Translations under genes and position numbers: made by a program | In this document: piece after piece, positions 51,841-64,000 of the stretch | How the letters are laid out: the number at the start of each line of letters is the position of its first letter | Numbering within the stretch: position 1 is the first letter of the stretch | Notes under the pieces: generated by a model | Told to the model about the DNA's origin: nothing | Seen by the model: the letters and a program-made list of their open reading frames with translations, nothing else | Databases searched by the model: none | NCBI RefSeq assembly: GCF_003075095.1 | Contig: NZ_QCZF01000001.1 | Span: forward strand, 248,001-312,000 | Length of the DNA stretch: 64,000 bases | Source of the DNA: Blastococcus litoris | Lineage (GTDB): Bacteria > Actinomycetota > Actinomycetes > Mycobacteriales > Geodermatophilaceae | Reading direction: 5' to 3'

Positions 51841-52409
51841 CGGCCGGTGCGGACGAGCAGGGCCTCGCGCGGAACCTGCGCCACCAGCTGCCGCTCCTGG
51901 CGGGGCTGGTGCTGGTCTGGAACCTGCTGTGGGGCACCTGGTCGTGGGCGAACCTGCTGAGCGGGGCGGTCGTCGCCCTGGCGGTCACGTCGCTCTTCCC
52001 GCTGCCACCGGTCATCGGCGGGACGCGGGTCCGGCCGTTGTCCGTGCTGGCGTTCCTGGGCCACTTCGTCGCCGACCTCGTCCGCTCCGGCGCGCTCGTC
52101 GCGTGGCAGACGGTCCGCCCGCGGGGCATCGGGCGCAGCGCCATCGTGTCGGTGCAGCTGCGCACCGACTCGGACCTGCTCCTCACGATCCTGGCGGAGT
52201 CGCTCACGCTCGTGCCGGGGTCCATGGTCATCGACCTCGACCGGGAGCACCGCACCATCGCGCTGCACGTCCTGCACGTGGAGGACCAGGCGGACGTGGA
52301 GCGCCAGCGGGCATCGGTGCTCGCCGAGGAGGAGCGGGTGGTGCGTGCCTTCGGCTCCCCGGAGGAGATCGCGGCGCTCGAGCGCGAACCGGCGGGGAGG
52401 GACGCGTGA
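51837..52409 (+). CDS. mrpE: Mrp antiporter subunit E
   Basis: A 190-residue protein with two to three N-terminal membrane segments and the MrpE hallmark SLTLVPGSMVIDLD, followed by a cytosolic domain with LHVLHVEDQADVER. Needed for antiporter assembly. GTG start overlaps mrpD. Confidence 0.93.
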   Translation: MTAGADEQGLARNLRHQLPLLAGLVLVWNLLWGTWSWANLLSGAVVALAVTSLFPLPPVIGGTRVRPLSVLAFLGHFVADLVRSGALVAWQTVRPRGIGRSAIVSVQLRTDSDLLLTILAESLTLVPGSMVIDLDREHRTIALHVLHVEDQADVERQRASVLAEEERVVRAFGSPEEIAALEREPAGRDA

Positions 52410-52747
52410 CCATCGTCTTCGCGCTCGCCTACGGCATGCTCGGCCTCGGCGCGCTGCTGGCCCTGGTCCGGTTGGGCCTCGGGCCGTCGCTGCTGGACCG
52501 CGTGGTGGCCACCGACACACTGCTGGTGATCATCGCGGCGGGCCTGGCCGTGCACGCCGGCCTGCAGCGCGACCCGACCGTCGTCCCGGTCCTGGTGGTG
52601 GTGTCGTTGCTGGCGTTCGTCGGCTCCGTCTCGGTCGCCCGGTACATCGGCGGCATGCTGATCAGATCCGGCGGGGACGGCCAGGACGTCGGTCTGCCCG
52701 AGGCCACCGAGGAGACCGCCGCCCGGGCTGCCGAGGGGGAGCGATGA
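52406..52747 (+). CDS. mrpF: Mrp antiporter subunit F
   Basis: A 113-residue protein with three transmembrane segments and the family region GPSLLDRVVATDTLLVIIAAGL. Small structural subunit of the antiporter. GTG start overlapping mrpE as GTGA. Confidence 0.93.
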   Translation: MTIVFALAYGMLGLGALLALVRLGLGPSLLDRVVATDTLLVIIAAGLAVHAGLQRDPTVVPVLVVVSLLAFVGSVSVARYIGGMLIRSGGDGQDVGLPEATEETAARAAEGER

Positions 52748-53205
52748 GCGACGTGCGCACGTCGGCCGACGTGCTGGCCGTCGTCCTCCTGCTCCTCGGG
52801 GCGTTCCTGTGCCTGACGGCCGGGCTGGGCCTGCTCCGCTTCCCCGACGTCCTCACCCGCATGCACGCCGGGACCAAGCCCCAGGTCCTCGGCGTCCTGC
52901 TGGTCATGGTCGGCGCGGCGATCCGCCTGCAGGGCTGGTCCGCCACCTGGATGCTCCTGCTGGTGGCCGCCTTCCAGATGCTGACCGCACCGGTCAGCGC
53001 GCACATGATCAGCCGGGTGGCGTACCGGCGGCGGCACGTGCGGCGCGACCGCCTGCTGGTCGACGAGCTGCGCACGGGCGGTGAGGTCCGGGACAGCGTG
53101 TACCTCGGCGACGAGCCTGCCGACGCCCCGCCGGAGCAGCCGGGCCAGGCGCTCGCGCGCAGTCGCCGCGAGGACGCGGGCGGGAACGGCGCTCAGCCCA
53201 GCTGA
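52744..53205 (+). CDS. mrpG: Mrp antiporter subunit G
   Basis: A 153-residue protein with three transmembrane segments and the MrpG motif GLLRFPDVLTRMHAGTKPQVLGVLL, plus a polar C-terminal tail. Last gene of the Mrp operon; it overlaps mrpF by four bases and the convergent VOC gene by 13 bases. Confidence 0.94.
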   Translation: MSDVRTSADVLAVVLLLLGAFLCLTAGLGLLRFPDVLTRMHAGTKPQVLGVLLVMVGAAIRLQGWSATWMLLLVAAFQMLTAPVSAHMISRVAYRRRHVRRDRLLVDELRTGGEVRDSVYLGDEPADAPPEQPGQALARSRREDAGGNGAQPS

Positions 53206-54083
53206 CCCAGCCAGAACGGCAGCCCCTGGTCGTCCCGGCACAGCGCCGAGAGCCCGTAGGACTGCCGCTCGATGTCGCCGGCCTGCCCGCCCGCGGTCCG
53301 GACGGCGGCGACCGCGACCTCGATGTCGTCGACGGCGTACATGGGCACGACGCCGGTGTCCTCGTGCTGCCCGCCGTGCAGGCCGATCATCGGCGTCTGC
53401 TCCTGGGTCTCCCACCCGTCGTCCACCCGGCCGGGGCTCAGCGACCAGCCCAGCACCGCCTCGTAGAAGTCGCGGGCACGTGCACCGTCGGGGACCCGCA
53501 GGGTCAGGTAGACCGCGTCGCCGGGCTTCGGGGCGGTGCCGGGCGTGGCCGGCGCGCTCTGCACCATCCAGCGGTGCCCGTAGGGGTCGATGAGCCGGCC
53601 GCCGCGCCCGTAGGGCTCGTCGGTGGCCGGCCGCTCGACGGTGGCACCCGCCGCGGCTGCGCGGTCCATGACGGCGTCGACGTCGGGGACCGACAGGTGC
53701 AGCGAGACCGGCGGCTTCCCGTCGCCGGGCCCAGCCAGGCCGTACTCGGGGTACTCGTCGGCGAGGTAGAGGGTCGCGCCGGCGACCTCGAGCTCGGCGT
53801 GGCCGACGCGGTCGCCGTCGAGGTAGGGGTCGCCGACGGTGTGCGCGCCGAGGGCCTCGGCGTACCAGGCGATGGCGGCCCGGGCGTTCCGGACGACGAG
53901 GTAGGGGACCAGAGCGGACACGGCGGAACTCCTCGCTGGGGTGGTGGGGTGGGCGGCCGGCACAGCGGTGGATGGCTGCTGGAGCAGGGCGCGGCGCAGC
54001 CGCTCGCGGAGGGCCGCGGCGAACGCCGGGTCGGGGTCGACGGCTTCGACGGGTCGCCGCAGCCCGGTGAACGGGTCAGTCAT
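53193..54083 (-). CDS. Two-domain VOC protein with an N-terminal helix, encoded with an ECF sigma factor
   Basis: A 296-residue protein. Residues 1-36 form a charged helix (PDPAFAAALRERLRRALL), then domain 1 of the PhnB/VOC type (LVPYLVVRNARAAIAWYAEALGA) and domain 2 (DAVYLTLRVPDGARARDFYEAVLGW), separated by a short Pro-rich linker. The start overlaps the ECF sigma gene by eight bases, so both are translated together. It could sense or modify a small toxic molecule, and the helix may contact the sigma factor; that is inference. It lacks any membrane segment. Confidence 0.82.
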   Translation of the reverse strand: MTDPFTGLRRPVEAVDPDPAFAAALRERLRRALLQQPSTAVPAAHPTTPARSSAVSALVPYLVVRNARAAIAWYAEALGAHTVGDPYLDGDRVGHAELEVAGATLYLADEYPEYGLAGPGDGKPPVSLHLSVPDVDAVMDRAAAAGATVERPATDEPYGRGGRLIDPYGHRWMVQSAPATPGTAPKPGDAVYLTLRVPDGARARDFYEAVLGWSLSPGRVDDGWETQEQTPMIGLHGGQHEDTGVVPMYAVDDIEVAVAAVRTAGGQAGDIERQSYGLSALCRDDQGLPFWLGQLG

Positions 54084-54588
54084 CGCTGCCCCCGGTGGTG
54101 ACGTACGCGCGTCGGAAGGCGGCGCGCGCGCGGACGAGCAGCGCCTCGGTCGCGTGCACCGTGCGCTGGAGGAGGGCGGCGACCTGCGGGACGGGCAGGT
54201 CGTCGACGTAGCGCAGGGTCAGGGCGGCGCAGTGCTGCGGCGACAGCCCGTCGAGGACCTGACGGGCGCGCAGCGCGTCGAGGTGGACGTCCCAGGGGTC
54301 GTCCACCTCGGCGCCGTCCACGAGGCGCAGCGTGCGCTGCTCGCGTTCCTGCCGCCGCCAGTGGTCGACGAGCTTGTGCCGGGCGGTGCCGATGAGCCAG
54401 GGGACGGTGACCGGCCCGGTCGCCCCGACGGCGGCGAGGAAGGTCTCGGCGGTGAGGTCCTCGGCGAGCGCGCGCTGACCGCACCGGGCGAGCAGGTAGC
54501 CGTACACCTCGGGCAGGGCGCTGTCGTAGAGCGACAGCAGCCCGGGATCCGGCGGTGGTCCCACCGCGCGCGATCCCGGGCTGCCCAT
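54076..54588 (-). CDS. ECF-type RNA polymerase sigma factor
   Basis: A 170-residue sigma factor with region 2 (LPEVYGYLLARCGQRALAEDLTAETFLAAV) and region 4 (LSPQHCAALTLRYVDDLPVPQVAALLQRTVHATEALLVRARAAFRRAY). No transmembrane anti-sigma gene is next to it; the overlapping partner is a soluble VOC protein. It lies downstream of leuA, 52 bases after its stop, on the same strand. Confidence 0.88.
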   Translation of the reverse strand: MGSPGSRAVGPPPDPGLLSLYDSALPEVYGYLLARCGQRALAEDLTAETFLAAVGATGPVTVPWLIGTARHKLVDHWRRQEREQRTLRLVDGAEVDDPWDVHLDALRARQVLDGLSPQHCAALTLRYVDDLPVPQVAALLQRTVHATEALLVRARAAFRRAYVTTGGSDD

Positions 54589-54640
54589 GTCCCTCCGTCG
54601 TCCGGCGGTCGCGTTCTCCGACGCCCCGACGGCAGATTTC

Positions 54641-56513
<1,873 letters not shown>

Positions 56514-56519
56514 GTGCCC

Positions 56520-56525
56520 ACGGTA
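56520..56525 (-). promoter_or_regulatory. -10 element of the leuA leader (leaderless)
   Basis: TACCGT on the minus strand, six bases before the leader-peptide GTG and nine bases after the stop codon of the upstream XRE gene. TGCGAC lies 17 bases further as a poor -35. Confidence 0.5.
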
Positions 56526-56533
56526 GCAGCGGA

Positions 56534-57166
56534 TCAGCCGATGTCGCAGGAACACGGGCAGTCCTCGGTGTGCACGGGACGGCCGGACCAGTCGTCCAGC
56601 TCGTCGCACCGGGGTGGGCAGGCGCACACGAAATCCTCGCTCGATCGCAGTTCGCCCGCTTCCAGCCGCCGCCGGTGCTCCTCCTCCCGCTGCCGGCGCA
56701 CGGCCTCCCGGCGGGCCGCAGCCCGCTCTGCCGGGGAGTCACCGGGCCGGGGAAGCCGGTGGTCGTCGGCGGTGCCGGTGCGCTCGCGCCAGTGATCCCG
56801 CGTGTATCGGAGGCGGTCGAACGTGTACCAGGGCTGCTCGCGGGCGTAGCGCTCCTCGCCGTGCCACCAGTCCTCGTCGCCGTAGCGGACGTCGAGGTGG
56901 GCGGGGAACCTGCGGTTACCCCGGTCCCGAACGGCGCCGGCTGCCATCGGGGGCACCTCCCTGCCGCCGGCGTCGAGCAGCGCGAGGCGCAGCCCGGCCG
57001 CCGCAGCGGCACGGTCCAGGATGCGGGCGTCCAACCCTGCCCGGCCGGACTCCGCACCGGCCACCGACGACTTCGAGATGCCGATCGTCTCGGCCAGTTG
57101 CCGTTGCGAGAGGTCGGCGCAGCGGCGGATCCGGCGCAGGACACCGGCGAGATCGAGTCGCTCCAC
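56534..57166 (-). CDS. XRE-family regulator with a cysteine-rich tail
   Basis: A 210-residue protein. The N-terminal HTH (VLRRIRRCADLSQRQLAETIGISKSSVAGAESGRAG) is of Cro/C1 type; a middle part with many Trp, Tyr and charged residues (YGDEDWWHGEERYAREQPW) follows, then a charged helix and a tail with six cysteines in CACPPRC and CPCSC, which could hold a metal. It is unlike typical phage repressors. The GTG start fits the family; an ATG at 57217 would add 17 residues including CCEGC and lies next to palindromic repeat copy 4. Probably regulates itself and the divergent membrane gene. Confidence 0.8.
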   Translation of the reverse strand: MERLDLAGVLRRIRRCADLSQRQLAETIGISKSSVAGAESGRAGLDARILDRAAAAAGLRLALLDAGGREVPPMAAGAVRDRGNRRFPAHLDVRYGDEDWWHGEERYAREQPWYTFDRLRYTRDHWRERTGTADDHRLPRPGDSPAERAAARREAVRRQREEEHRRRLEAGELRSSEDFVCACPPRCDELDDWSGRPVHTEDCPCSCDIG

Positions 57167-57225
57167 GTGTCGAGCATCGGACCGCAGGTCCGGGTCGGGG
57201 CAGCCCTCGCAGCACATCTGTGGAT

Positions 57226-57263
57226 GCTTGTGCTCTGCCCACGCTCGTGGGCAGAGCACAAGC
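57226..57263. repeat. Palindromic repeat, copy 4 (compensated)
   Basis: Perfect 17-bp arms GCTTGTGCTCTGCCCAC / GTGGGCAGAGCACAAGC, loop GCTC. Relative to copies 2 and 3 the fourth base pair changes from C-G to T-A on both arms, so pairing is kept. It lies between two divergent genes, upstream of both, so here it cannot be a simple terminator for either. Confidence 0.93.
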
Positions 57264-57346
57264 GTGCCGACACCGCTCCTGACCGGCGCGGGTCGGCCGG
57301 GCCGGCACGATCCTCGGTGAGCACTCGGCGGAAGGGGTCCGGCGAC

Positions 57347-58003
57347 ATGGCCCGCAGTCGGGCAGGCGGGCGGCATCGCGGTCCTGACGGGCCGCCGCGG
57401 TTCGAGCGAGTGCTGCGCGCGATGTGGGTCACCGCGACCTTCTTCGCCCTGCTACCGGCCGTCATCGTCGTCCCGATCCAGTTCATCGACGCCCGCGACG
57501 CCGACATGGCGCGGGAGATCGAGAGCAGCGGCGCCGCGCCGCGCCCGGTCGTCGAGATCCGGCAGAAGGTCGACAGGTGGCGCACCGGCTTCTCGGTCGA
57601 CGAGCAGGCCGTGACCTACCGCACCGATCGGGGCACCGCGTCGGCGGAGCTGCACGGATACGACCAGAGCGCCGTCGTGCGCGAGGAGGAGGGCTGGTTC
57701 GTCGTCCACGACGGGGACCGGCAGTACGTCTACGTGACCGCGGACGGGGGTGACGGCTTCCTCGCCGAGGATTTCCGGTCGGCTCTCGACGGCGAGTTCG
57801 ACGACGTACACCGCGTGGCCGACATCTGGATCGGCGGGTGGGCCCTCGTCGGCTTCGGCCTGCTCTCCCTCCTGTCGCTCGGGCGGACGCGGCAGGGAAG
57901 CACGAGCGGAGTACGAGCCGCCGCACCGCCGATCCTCTACGTACTCGGTGCTGCTGCCTTCGTGGGACTGGCCTACGGCCTGTCCTTCCCCCTGGGTGCC
58001 TGA
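57347..58003 (+). CDS. Membrane protein with external domain (DUF3592-like topology)
   Basis: A 218-residue protein not firmly recognised. Basic N-terminus, a first transmembrane segment (about 29-50, VTATFFALLPAVIVVPIQF), an external beta-rich domain of about 115 residues (FSVDEQAVTYRTDRG), then two further segments near 165-185 and 197-217. The layout resembles DUF3592 proteins. The ATG has GGAAGGGG about nine bases upstream; a GTG 30 bases earlier is possible. Divergent from the XRE gene, which may control it. Confidence 0.72.
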   Translation: MARSRAGGRHRGPDGPPRFERVLRAMWVTATFFALLPAVIVVPIQFIDARDADMAREIESSGAAPRPVVEIRQKVDRWRTGFSVDEQAVTYRTDRGTASAELHGYDQSAVVREEEGWFVVHDGDRQYVYVTADGGDGFLAEDFRSALDGEFDDVHRVADIWIGGWALVGFGLLSLLSLGRTRQGSTSGVRAAAPPILYVLGAAAFVGLAYGLSFPLGA

Positions 58004-58019
58004 GCGTCGCTGCCGCCGC

Positions 58020-59612
58020 TCAGAACCTCTTCTGCCGCCGCAGGCGGAGGGGGCGGCCGTCGGGGTCGTCGACCAGGCGGTAGACCGGCGTCGCCCAGAG
58101 GCGGGTGTACCAGGGGAGCCGCTCGGCGCGGTGCGGCCGCAGCCGTCCCGGGGGCCGGGGTCCCTGCCGCCCGCCCGCGTGCCAGGCGTCCAGCGCCTCG
58201 GCGCGTTCGGTCAGGGTGGCCACGAAGCGCTCGGGGTCCAGCACGAGGTCGTCGTCGCTGCCGTCGACGGCGAGGTCGAGGTGCTCGCGCGCCAGGGCCA
58301 GGCGCAGGTCGCGGGCGAAGGTCCGGGCGCCGTCGCCGGTCCCGGCCGGGTCCCGCGGCTCACGGGGGTCCTGCGTCGTGTCGAGCACCGTGCTGGAGAG
58401 CTCGCTGTCGTGGGTCCAGGAGCGCCGGTTGAAGTTGTCGCTGCCGACGCTGGCCCAGGTGTCGTCGGCGACGCACACCTTGGCGTGCACGTACACCGGC
58501 GTGCCCGCGTGGTTCTCCACGTCGAAGACGTGCACGCGGCCCTGGCCCGCCTCCTGGCACATCTCGATCGCCTGCCACCGCCCGACGAGCTGCGGGCGCT
58601 CGGCGAGCGCGCCGTCCTGGTCGGGCACCCGCGGGACCACGACGACGAGGTGCAGGTCCGGGTGTTCGCGTAGCGCTTCGGCGAACAGCCGCGCCACCTC
58701 CGCCGACCACATGTACTGGTCCTCGAGGTAGACGAGCCGTCGGGCCCGCTGGATCGCCTTCGTGTAGCCGCGCGCCACGGACCGCTCGCCGTCGGGCGCG
58801 AAGTCGTAGGGCGGCCGGACGGCCGGGTAGGTCCGCAGGTTCTGCACGTAGTGCGGGCCGCACTCCGGGGGCGGCGGCAGCTGCGGCGGCAGCGGGTCGG
58901 CGCGCAGGCGCGCCCGGTGCAGCTTGTCGTGGACCCAGGCGATCGGGTTGTGCGAGTCGGGGTTGGTGGGGTCGTCCCAGCGCTCCCGGAACACCGTGTC
59001 GAGCACGTGCACCGCCGGCCCGCGGATCTGCAGCTGGACGTCGTGCCAGGGCGGGTTGTCCCCGTAGGCGGCCGACATCGGCAGCGCCTGCGGATCACCG
59101 GCGTGGTCGGCGTCGTCGCGGCGGGAGTAGCAGAGGTCGATGCCGCCGACGAAGGCGACGTCCTTCTCCGGCGCCTCGTCGTGCCGCAGCACCACCAGCT
59201 TCTGGTGGTGGCTGCCCATGCGACGGATCCGCTGGTCGAGGATCACCTCGCCACCGCCCTGCTCCACCTCCCGGTCGAGAGCACGGTTGGACTCCTTGTT
59301 CAGCGAGAGCTGCTGCATGTGCGAGCGCCACACCAGACCCCGGACGCACACCCCGCGCTGCACCGCCTCGGAGAAGAGCTCCGCCACGGTGGGCCCCTCG
59401 TCGCGCAGCTTCTCGTCCGGGTCACCGCGCCAGTCGGTGAAGAACAGGTGGTCCCCGGCGTTCAGCGAGCGGACCTCGTCGACCAGCCGGTCGAAGTAGG
59501 TGCTGCCGTGCATCAGCGGCTCGGCGAGGTTGCCGGCGGTCCACGCGGGGAGGTCGGTGTGCGGGTTGCCGCGCTCCTCGCCGGTCAGCATCCACTGCTC
59601 GGGGTCGTCCAC
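58020..59612 (-). CDS. Phospholipase D-like protein
   Basis: A 530-residue protein with two HKD motifs: [11 protein letters not shown] (about residue 155) and [18 protein letters not shown] (about 395), the paired active sites of the PLD superfamily. No signal peptide is evident. Members hydrolyse or transfer phosphodiester bonds in phospholipids, or make cardiolipin; two full HKD sites and the length of about 530 fit phospholipase D more than cardiolipin synthase, which has N-terminal membrane segments. Start uncertain: GTG at 59612, or an ATG at 59669 that would overlap the lysC promoter. Confidence 0.85.
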   Translation of the reverse strand: MDDPEQWMLTGEERGNPHTDLPAWTAGNLAEPLMHGSTYFDRLVDEVRSLNAGDHLFFTDWRGDPDEKLRDEGPTVAELFSEAVQRGVCVRGLVWRSHMQQLSLNKESNRALDREVEQGGGEVILDQRIRRMGSHHQKLVVLRHDEAPEKDVAFVGGIDLCYSRRDDADHAGDPQALPMSAAYGDNPPWHDVQLQIRGPAVHVLDTVFRERWDDPTNPDSHNPIAWVHDKLHRARLRADPLPPQLPPPPECGPHYVQNLRTYPAVRPPYDFAPDGERSVARGYTKAIQRARRLVYLEDQYMWSAEVARLFAEALREHPDLHLVVVVPRVPDQDGALAERPQLVGRWQAIEMCQEAGQGRVHVFDVENHAGTPVYVHAKVCVADDTWASVGSDNFNRRSWTHDSELSSTVLDTTQDPREPRDPAGTGDGARTFARDLRLALAREHLDLAVDGSDDDLVLDPERFVATLTERAEALDAWHAGGRQGPRPPGRLRPHRAERLPWYTRLWATPVYRLVDDPDGRPLRLRRQKRF

Positions 59613-59686
59613 CGCATGATCACAACGCGCTGGTCGCGGGGACGCAACCAGCGGCCCGAGCAGCCACATCGGTAGCCTGTGGACCC

Positions 59687-61989
<2,303 letters not shown>

Positions 61990-61994
61990 GCTTG

Positions 61995-62038
61995 GTCCGC
62001 CCGATCGCGGAGGCCGGAGGCTTCCCGATCGGGCGGAC
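61995..62038. terminator. Bidirectional hairpin terminator between asd and the S9 peptidase gene
   Basis: Perfect 13-bp arms GTCCGCCCGATCG / CGATCGGGCGGAC with an 18-base loop. It sits between the convergent stops of asd and the peptidase, so it can serve both. No T-run. Not related in sequence to the palindromic repeat family. Confidence 0.7.
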
Positions 62039-62051
62039 GGGCTTGCTCGTC

Positions 62052-63881
62052 TCAGCGGGGGGACGGCTCCTGGCCGCGGGGTCCGCCGGTAGGCGGACAG
62101 TGTCGGAGTGCGAAGGCCAGCGCGACCTCGACCTGGCGGATGGTCTCCTCGATGACCAGCGAGCCGTGGCCGGCGTCGAACCGGTACACCTCGTGCTCCT
62201 TGCCGAGCTCCCCGAGCCGGCCGAGGTAGTTGTCGATCTGCCGGATCGGGCAGCGCGGGTCGTTGGCGCCGGCGACGACGAGCACCGGCGCGGCGACCGC
62301 ATCGACGTAGGTGATCGGCGAGGAGCGCACGTAGAGGTCGCGCACCTCGTCCGGTGAACCGCCGAACAGCGCGCGGTCGTAGGCGCGCAGGCCCTCCATC
62401 TCGTCCTCGTACGCGGCGAGGTAGTCGGCCACCGGCACCTCGGCGATGCCGGCGGCCCAGCGCTCGGGCTGCGTGCCCAGGCCCAGCAGGGTGAGGAAGC
62501 CGCCCCACGAGCCGCCGGTCAGCAGCGCCCGGGAGGGGTCCAGGAACCCCTCGGCGACGAGGGCGTCGTAGACGGCGGCGACGTCCTCGAGCTCGGTCAG
62601 CCCCGGCCGCCCGGTCAGCGCGTCCCGCCACGCCGATCCGTAGCCGGTCGACCCGCGGTAGTTGACGTGCACGACCGCGTACCCGGCGTCCACGTAGGCA
62701 GCCCGGCGGGCGCGGTAGGAGTCGTCGTCCGCGGCCTCCGGTCCGCCGTGCACGAGGAACGCCGTCGCGTAGGGCGGATGGCCGTCCGGGCGGACGACGA
62801 GCGCGTGGATGTCCCCGCCCGGTCCGGGCACCCAGCGGTCCTCCACCGGGTAGGCCTCCGGCGGCTCCTCGGCGGCGACCGACAGGACCACCGGGCCGTC
62901 GGCGCGGCGGATCACCGGCGGCAGCGCCGCCGACGACCAGGCGAGCTCCACCGTGCCGTCGGGCCGGGCGGTCGCGCCGCGGACGACACCCGGCGGGGTC
63001 TCCAGCTTCTCCAGCGCGCCGGTGGCGAGGTCGTAGCGGTAGATCTCGCTGCGGGCGGCGTGGTCGTGGCCCACCAGCAGCGCGGTGCCGTCCGGGTAGA
63101 AGCCCGCCGTCACGTCGCCGGGCAGGTCGAGCACGATCTCGGTCTCGGTGTCGGCCGCGACGTCCCAGATGAGCAGCTCGTCGCGCCCGCGTCGCTCGTG
63201 GCTGACCAGCAGCCGCCGGTCGTCGGGCAGCGGCCCGAACTCCAGGGCGTGCAGGCCGCGGCCCTCGCCGTCCCACTTCTCGGCCAGCACCGAGTCGTCG
63301 GCGGTGCCCAGCACGCGGAGCGCGGGGTAGCGCGGGTCGCCGTGCTCGGAGTGGGAGATGACCAGCAGGGCGTCGTCCTGGCTGAGCGCGTCGACCGACG
63401 CCGGGTCGGCGTGCCGGTAGACCACCCGCGGCGCGTCGCCGGAGGGCGCCAGCCAGAGCTCGCTGCCGTCGTCGGTCGCCCGGCCGATGGCCACCAGGGT
63501 CCGCCCGACCTCCAGGCCCGCGGGGTAGGCGGGCTCGACCTCCGGCACGGCGACGACGTCCTCGCCGCCGCCGAACGGCTGGGTCATCCAGATGCCGAAC
63601 TCGTCGCCGTCGGTGTCGGCGAACCACCAGATCGTCTCGCCGTCCGGGCTGACCGTGCCGGCGAGCGTCCCGTTGGGCCGGTCGGTCACCTGCCGGTGCT
63701 CGTCGGTCTCGCGGTCCCACGCGTACTGCTCGACGACGCCGCCGAGGTCGGAGGCGTAGAGGTTGCGGTGCGGGGCGTCCAGCGCCCAGTCGGGCAGCGA
63801 GACCCGCGGCGCCCGGAAGCGGGCCTGCCAGCGGGCGGTGACCTCGGGGGGAAGGGCGGGGGCGGTCGGCTCGGCGGTCAC
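62052..63881 (-). CDS. S9-family peptidase (prolyl oligopeptidase/acylaminoacyl peptidase type)
   Basis: A 609-residue serine peptidase: N-terminal seven-bladed beta-propeller (about 30-350) and C-terminal alpha/beta hydrolase domain. Nucleophile Ser in GGSWGG, Asp in GANDPRCP and His in DAGHGSL form the triad. No signal peptide, so it cleaves short peptides in the cytoplasm. GTG start with GGGAGGA upstream. Single gene, convergent with asd. Confidence 0.93.
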   Translation of the reverse strand: MTAEPTAPALPPEVTARWQARFRAPRVSLPDWALDAPHRNLYASDLGGVVEQYAWDRETDEHRQVTDRPNGTLAGTVSPDGETIWWFADTDGDEFGIWMTQPFGGGEDVVAVPEVEPAYPAGLEVGRTLVAIGRATDDGSELWLAPSGDAPRVVYRHADPASVDALSQDDALLVISHSEHGDPRYPALRVLGTADDSVLAEKWDGEGRGLHALEFGPLPDDRRLLVSHERRGRDELLIWDVAADTETEIVLDLPGDVTAGFYPDGTALLVGHDHAARSEIYRYDLATGALEKLETPPGVVRGATARPDGTVELAWSSAALPPVIRRADGPVVLSVAAEEPPEAYPVEDRWVPGPGGDIHALVVRPDGHPPYATAFLVHGGPEAADDDSYRARRAAYVDAGYAVVHVNYRGSTGYGSAWRDALTGRPGLTELEDVAAVYDALVAEGFLDPSRALLTGGSWGGFLTLLGLGTQPERWAAGIAEVPVADYLAAYEDEMEGLRAYDRALFGGSPDEVRDLYVRSSPITYVDAVAAPVLVVAGANDPRCPIRQIDNYLGRLGELGKEHEVYRFDAGHGSLVIEETIRQVEVALAFALRHCPPTGGPRGQEPSPR

Positions 63882-63910
63882 CCCGCCATCCTCCCAGGCC
63901 CGGAGAACGA

Positions 63911-63940
63911 CTCAGGGGCCGCCGTGCGGCGGCCCCTGAG
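63911..63940 (-). terminator. Hairpin downstream of tRNA-Pro
   Basis: Perfect 13-bp stem CTCAGGGGCCGCC / GGCGGCCCCTGAG with loop GTGC, four bases after the tRNA-Pro 3' end on the minus strand and 29 bases before the peptidase start. Ends the tRNA transcript. Confidence 0.7.
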
Positions 63941-63944
63941 CTGC

Positions 63945-64000
63945 TGGTCGGGGTGACAGGATTTGAACCTGCGGCCTCGTCGTCCCGAACGACGCGCGCT
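63945..64000 (-). tRNA. tRNA-Pro (anticodon CGG), partial at the window edge
   Basis: Read on the minus strand, the 3' part is complete: acceptor end CACCCCG, discriminator A and an encoded CCA, T-arm CAGGTTCAAATCCTG, and anticodon stem CGTCG/CGACG with loop TTCGGGA giving CGG. The D-arm and 5' acceptor strand lie beyond the window. Confidence 0.95.

Overview
The window is high-GC actinobacterial chromosome. Gene content and order (tyrA / tadA / tRNA-Ser / SRP RNA / dnaX / ybaB / recR and leuA / lysC / asd), the CP2 ATP-grasp / alpha-E / transglutaminase trio, F420-type genes and many leaderless promoters point to a free-living actinomycete. Family habits such as SigE-type sigma factors and PucR regulators suggest a Geodermatophilaceae-like organism; that is an inference and cannot be proven from the window. 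No insertion sequence, phage gene, CRISPR array or defence island is visible. Base composition and codon use look even throughout, so this appears to be stable core and near-core chromosome.

Layout. 1-3.3 kb: end of a GT9 glycosyltransferase, a secreted substrate-binding/VWA protein and a UDP-glucuronate decarboxylase (cell-surface sugar metabolism). 3.4-8.6 kb: a complete liv-type ABC importer operon (livGFHMJ order) read leftward, with a divergent PucR regulator at 8.8-10.0 kb. 10-17.2 kb: tyrA, an O-methyltransferase / tRNA-deaminase-associated / HAD / tadA run, tRNA-Ser(CGA), a Ser/Thr kinase, tRNA-Ser(GGA), an EamA transporter that overlaps that tRNA, and the 4.5S SRP RNA. 17.2-23.8 kb: YceI, a SigE-type sigma factor with its membrane partner, dnaX, an acyl-CoA dehydrogenase, ybaB and recR. 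24-29.6 kb: an oligopeptide ABC importer operon. 29.6-37.6 kb: a MarR/monooxygenase pair, a Rieske protein, a TPM-domain protein, a frameshifted VOC gene, a PPOX/pirin/pirin operon and a methylenetetrahydrofolate-reductase-like gene fused at a deletion scar to a methyltransferase remnant. 37.6-41.1 kb: the CP2 ATP-grasp, alpha-E and transglutaminase operon. 41.1-46.6 kb: a hydrolase, an ABC-F protein, a membrane protein and a NarL-type two-component system. 46.7-53.2 kb: a six-gene Mrp Na+/H+ antiporter operon with fused MrpA-MrpB. 53.2-63.9 kb: a VOC/ECF sigma pair, leuA with a leucine leader peptide, an XRE regulator facing a membrane protein, a phospholipase D-like protein, lysC-asd and an S9 peptidase. 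The right edge cuts tRNA-Pro(CGG).

How it fits together. The window joins amino-acid supply (tyrA, leuA, lysC, asd, two amino-acid/peptide importers), translation and replication housekeeping (three tRNAs, tadA, SRP RNA, dnaX, recR), ion homeostasis (Mrp) and several regulator/partner pairs.

Most novel signals. A family of four near-identical palindromic repeats with a 13-20 bp stem and 4-nt loop, one copy carrying a compensatory pair change. A leader of unknown class upstream of the EamA transporter, with a mini-ORF followed by a branched stem structure. A deletion scar fusing two genes. A MarR operator lying on the -10 of one gene and the -35 of the other. I do not see a clear new multi-gene system; these smaller elements are the best candidates for something undescribed.
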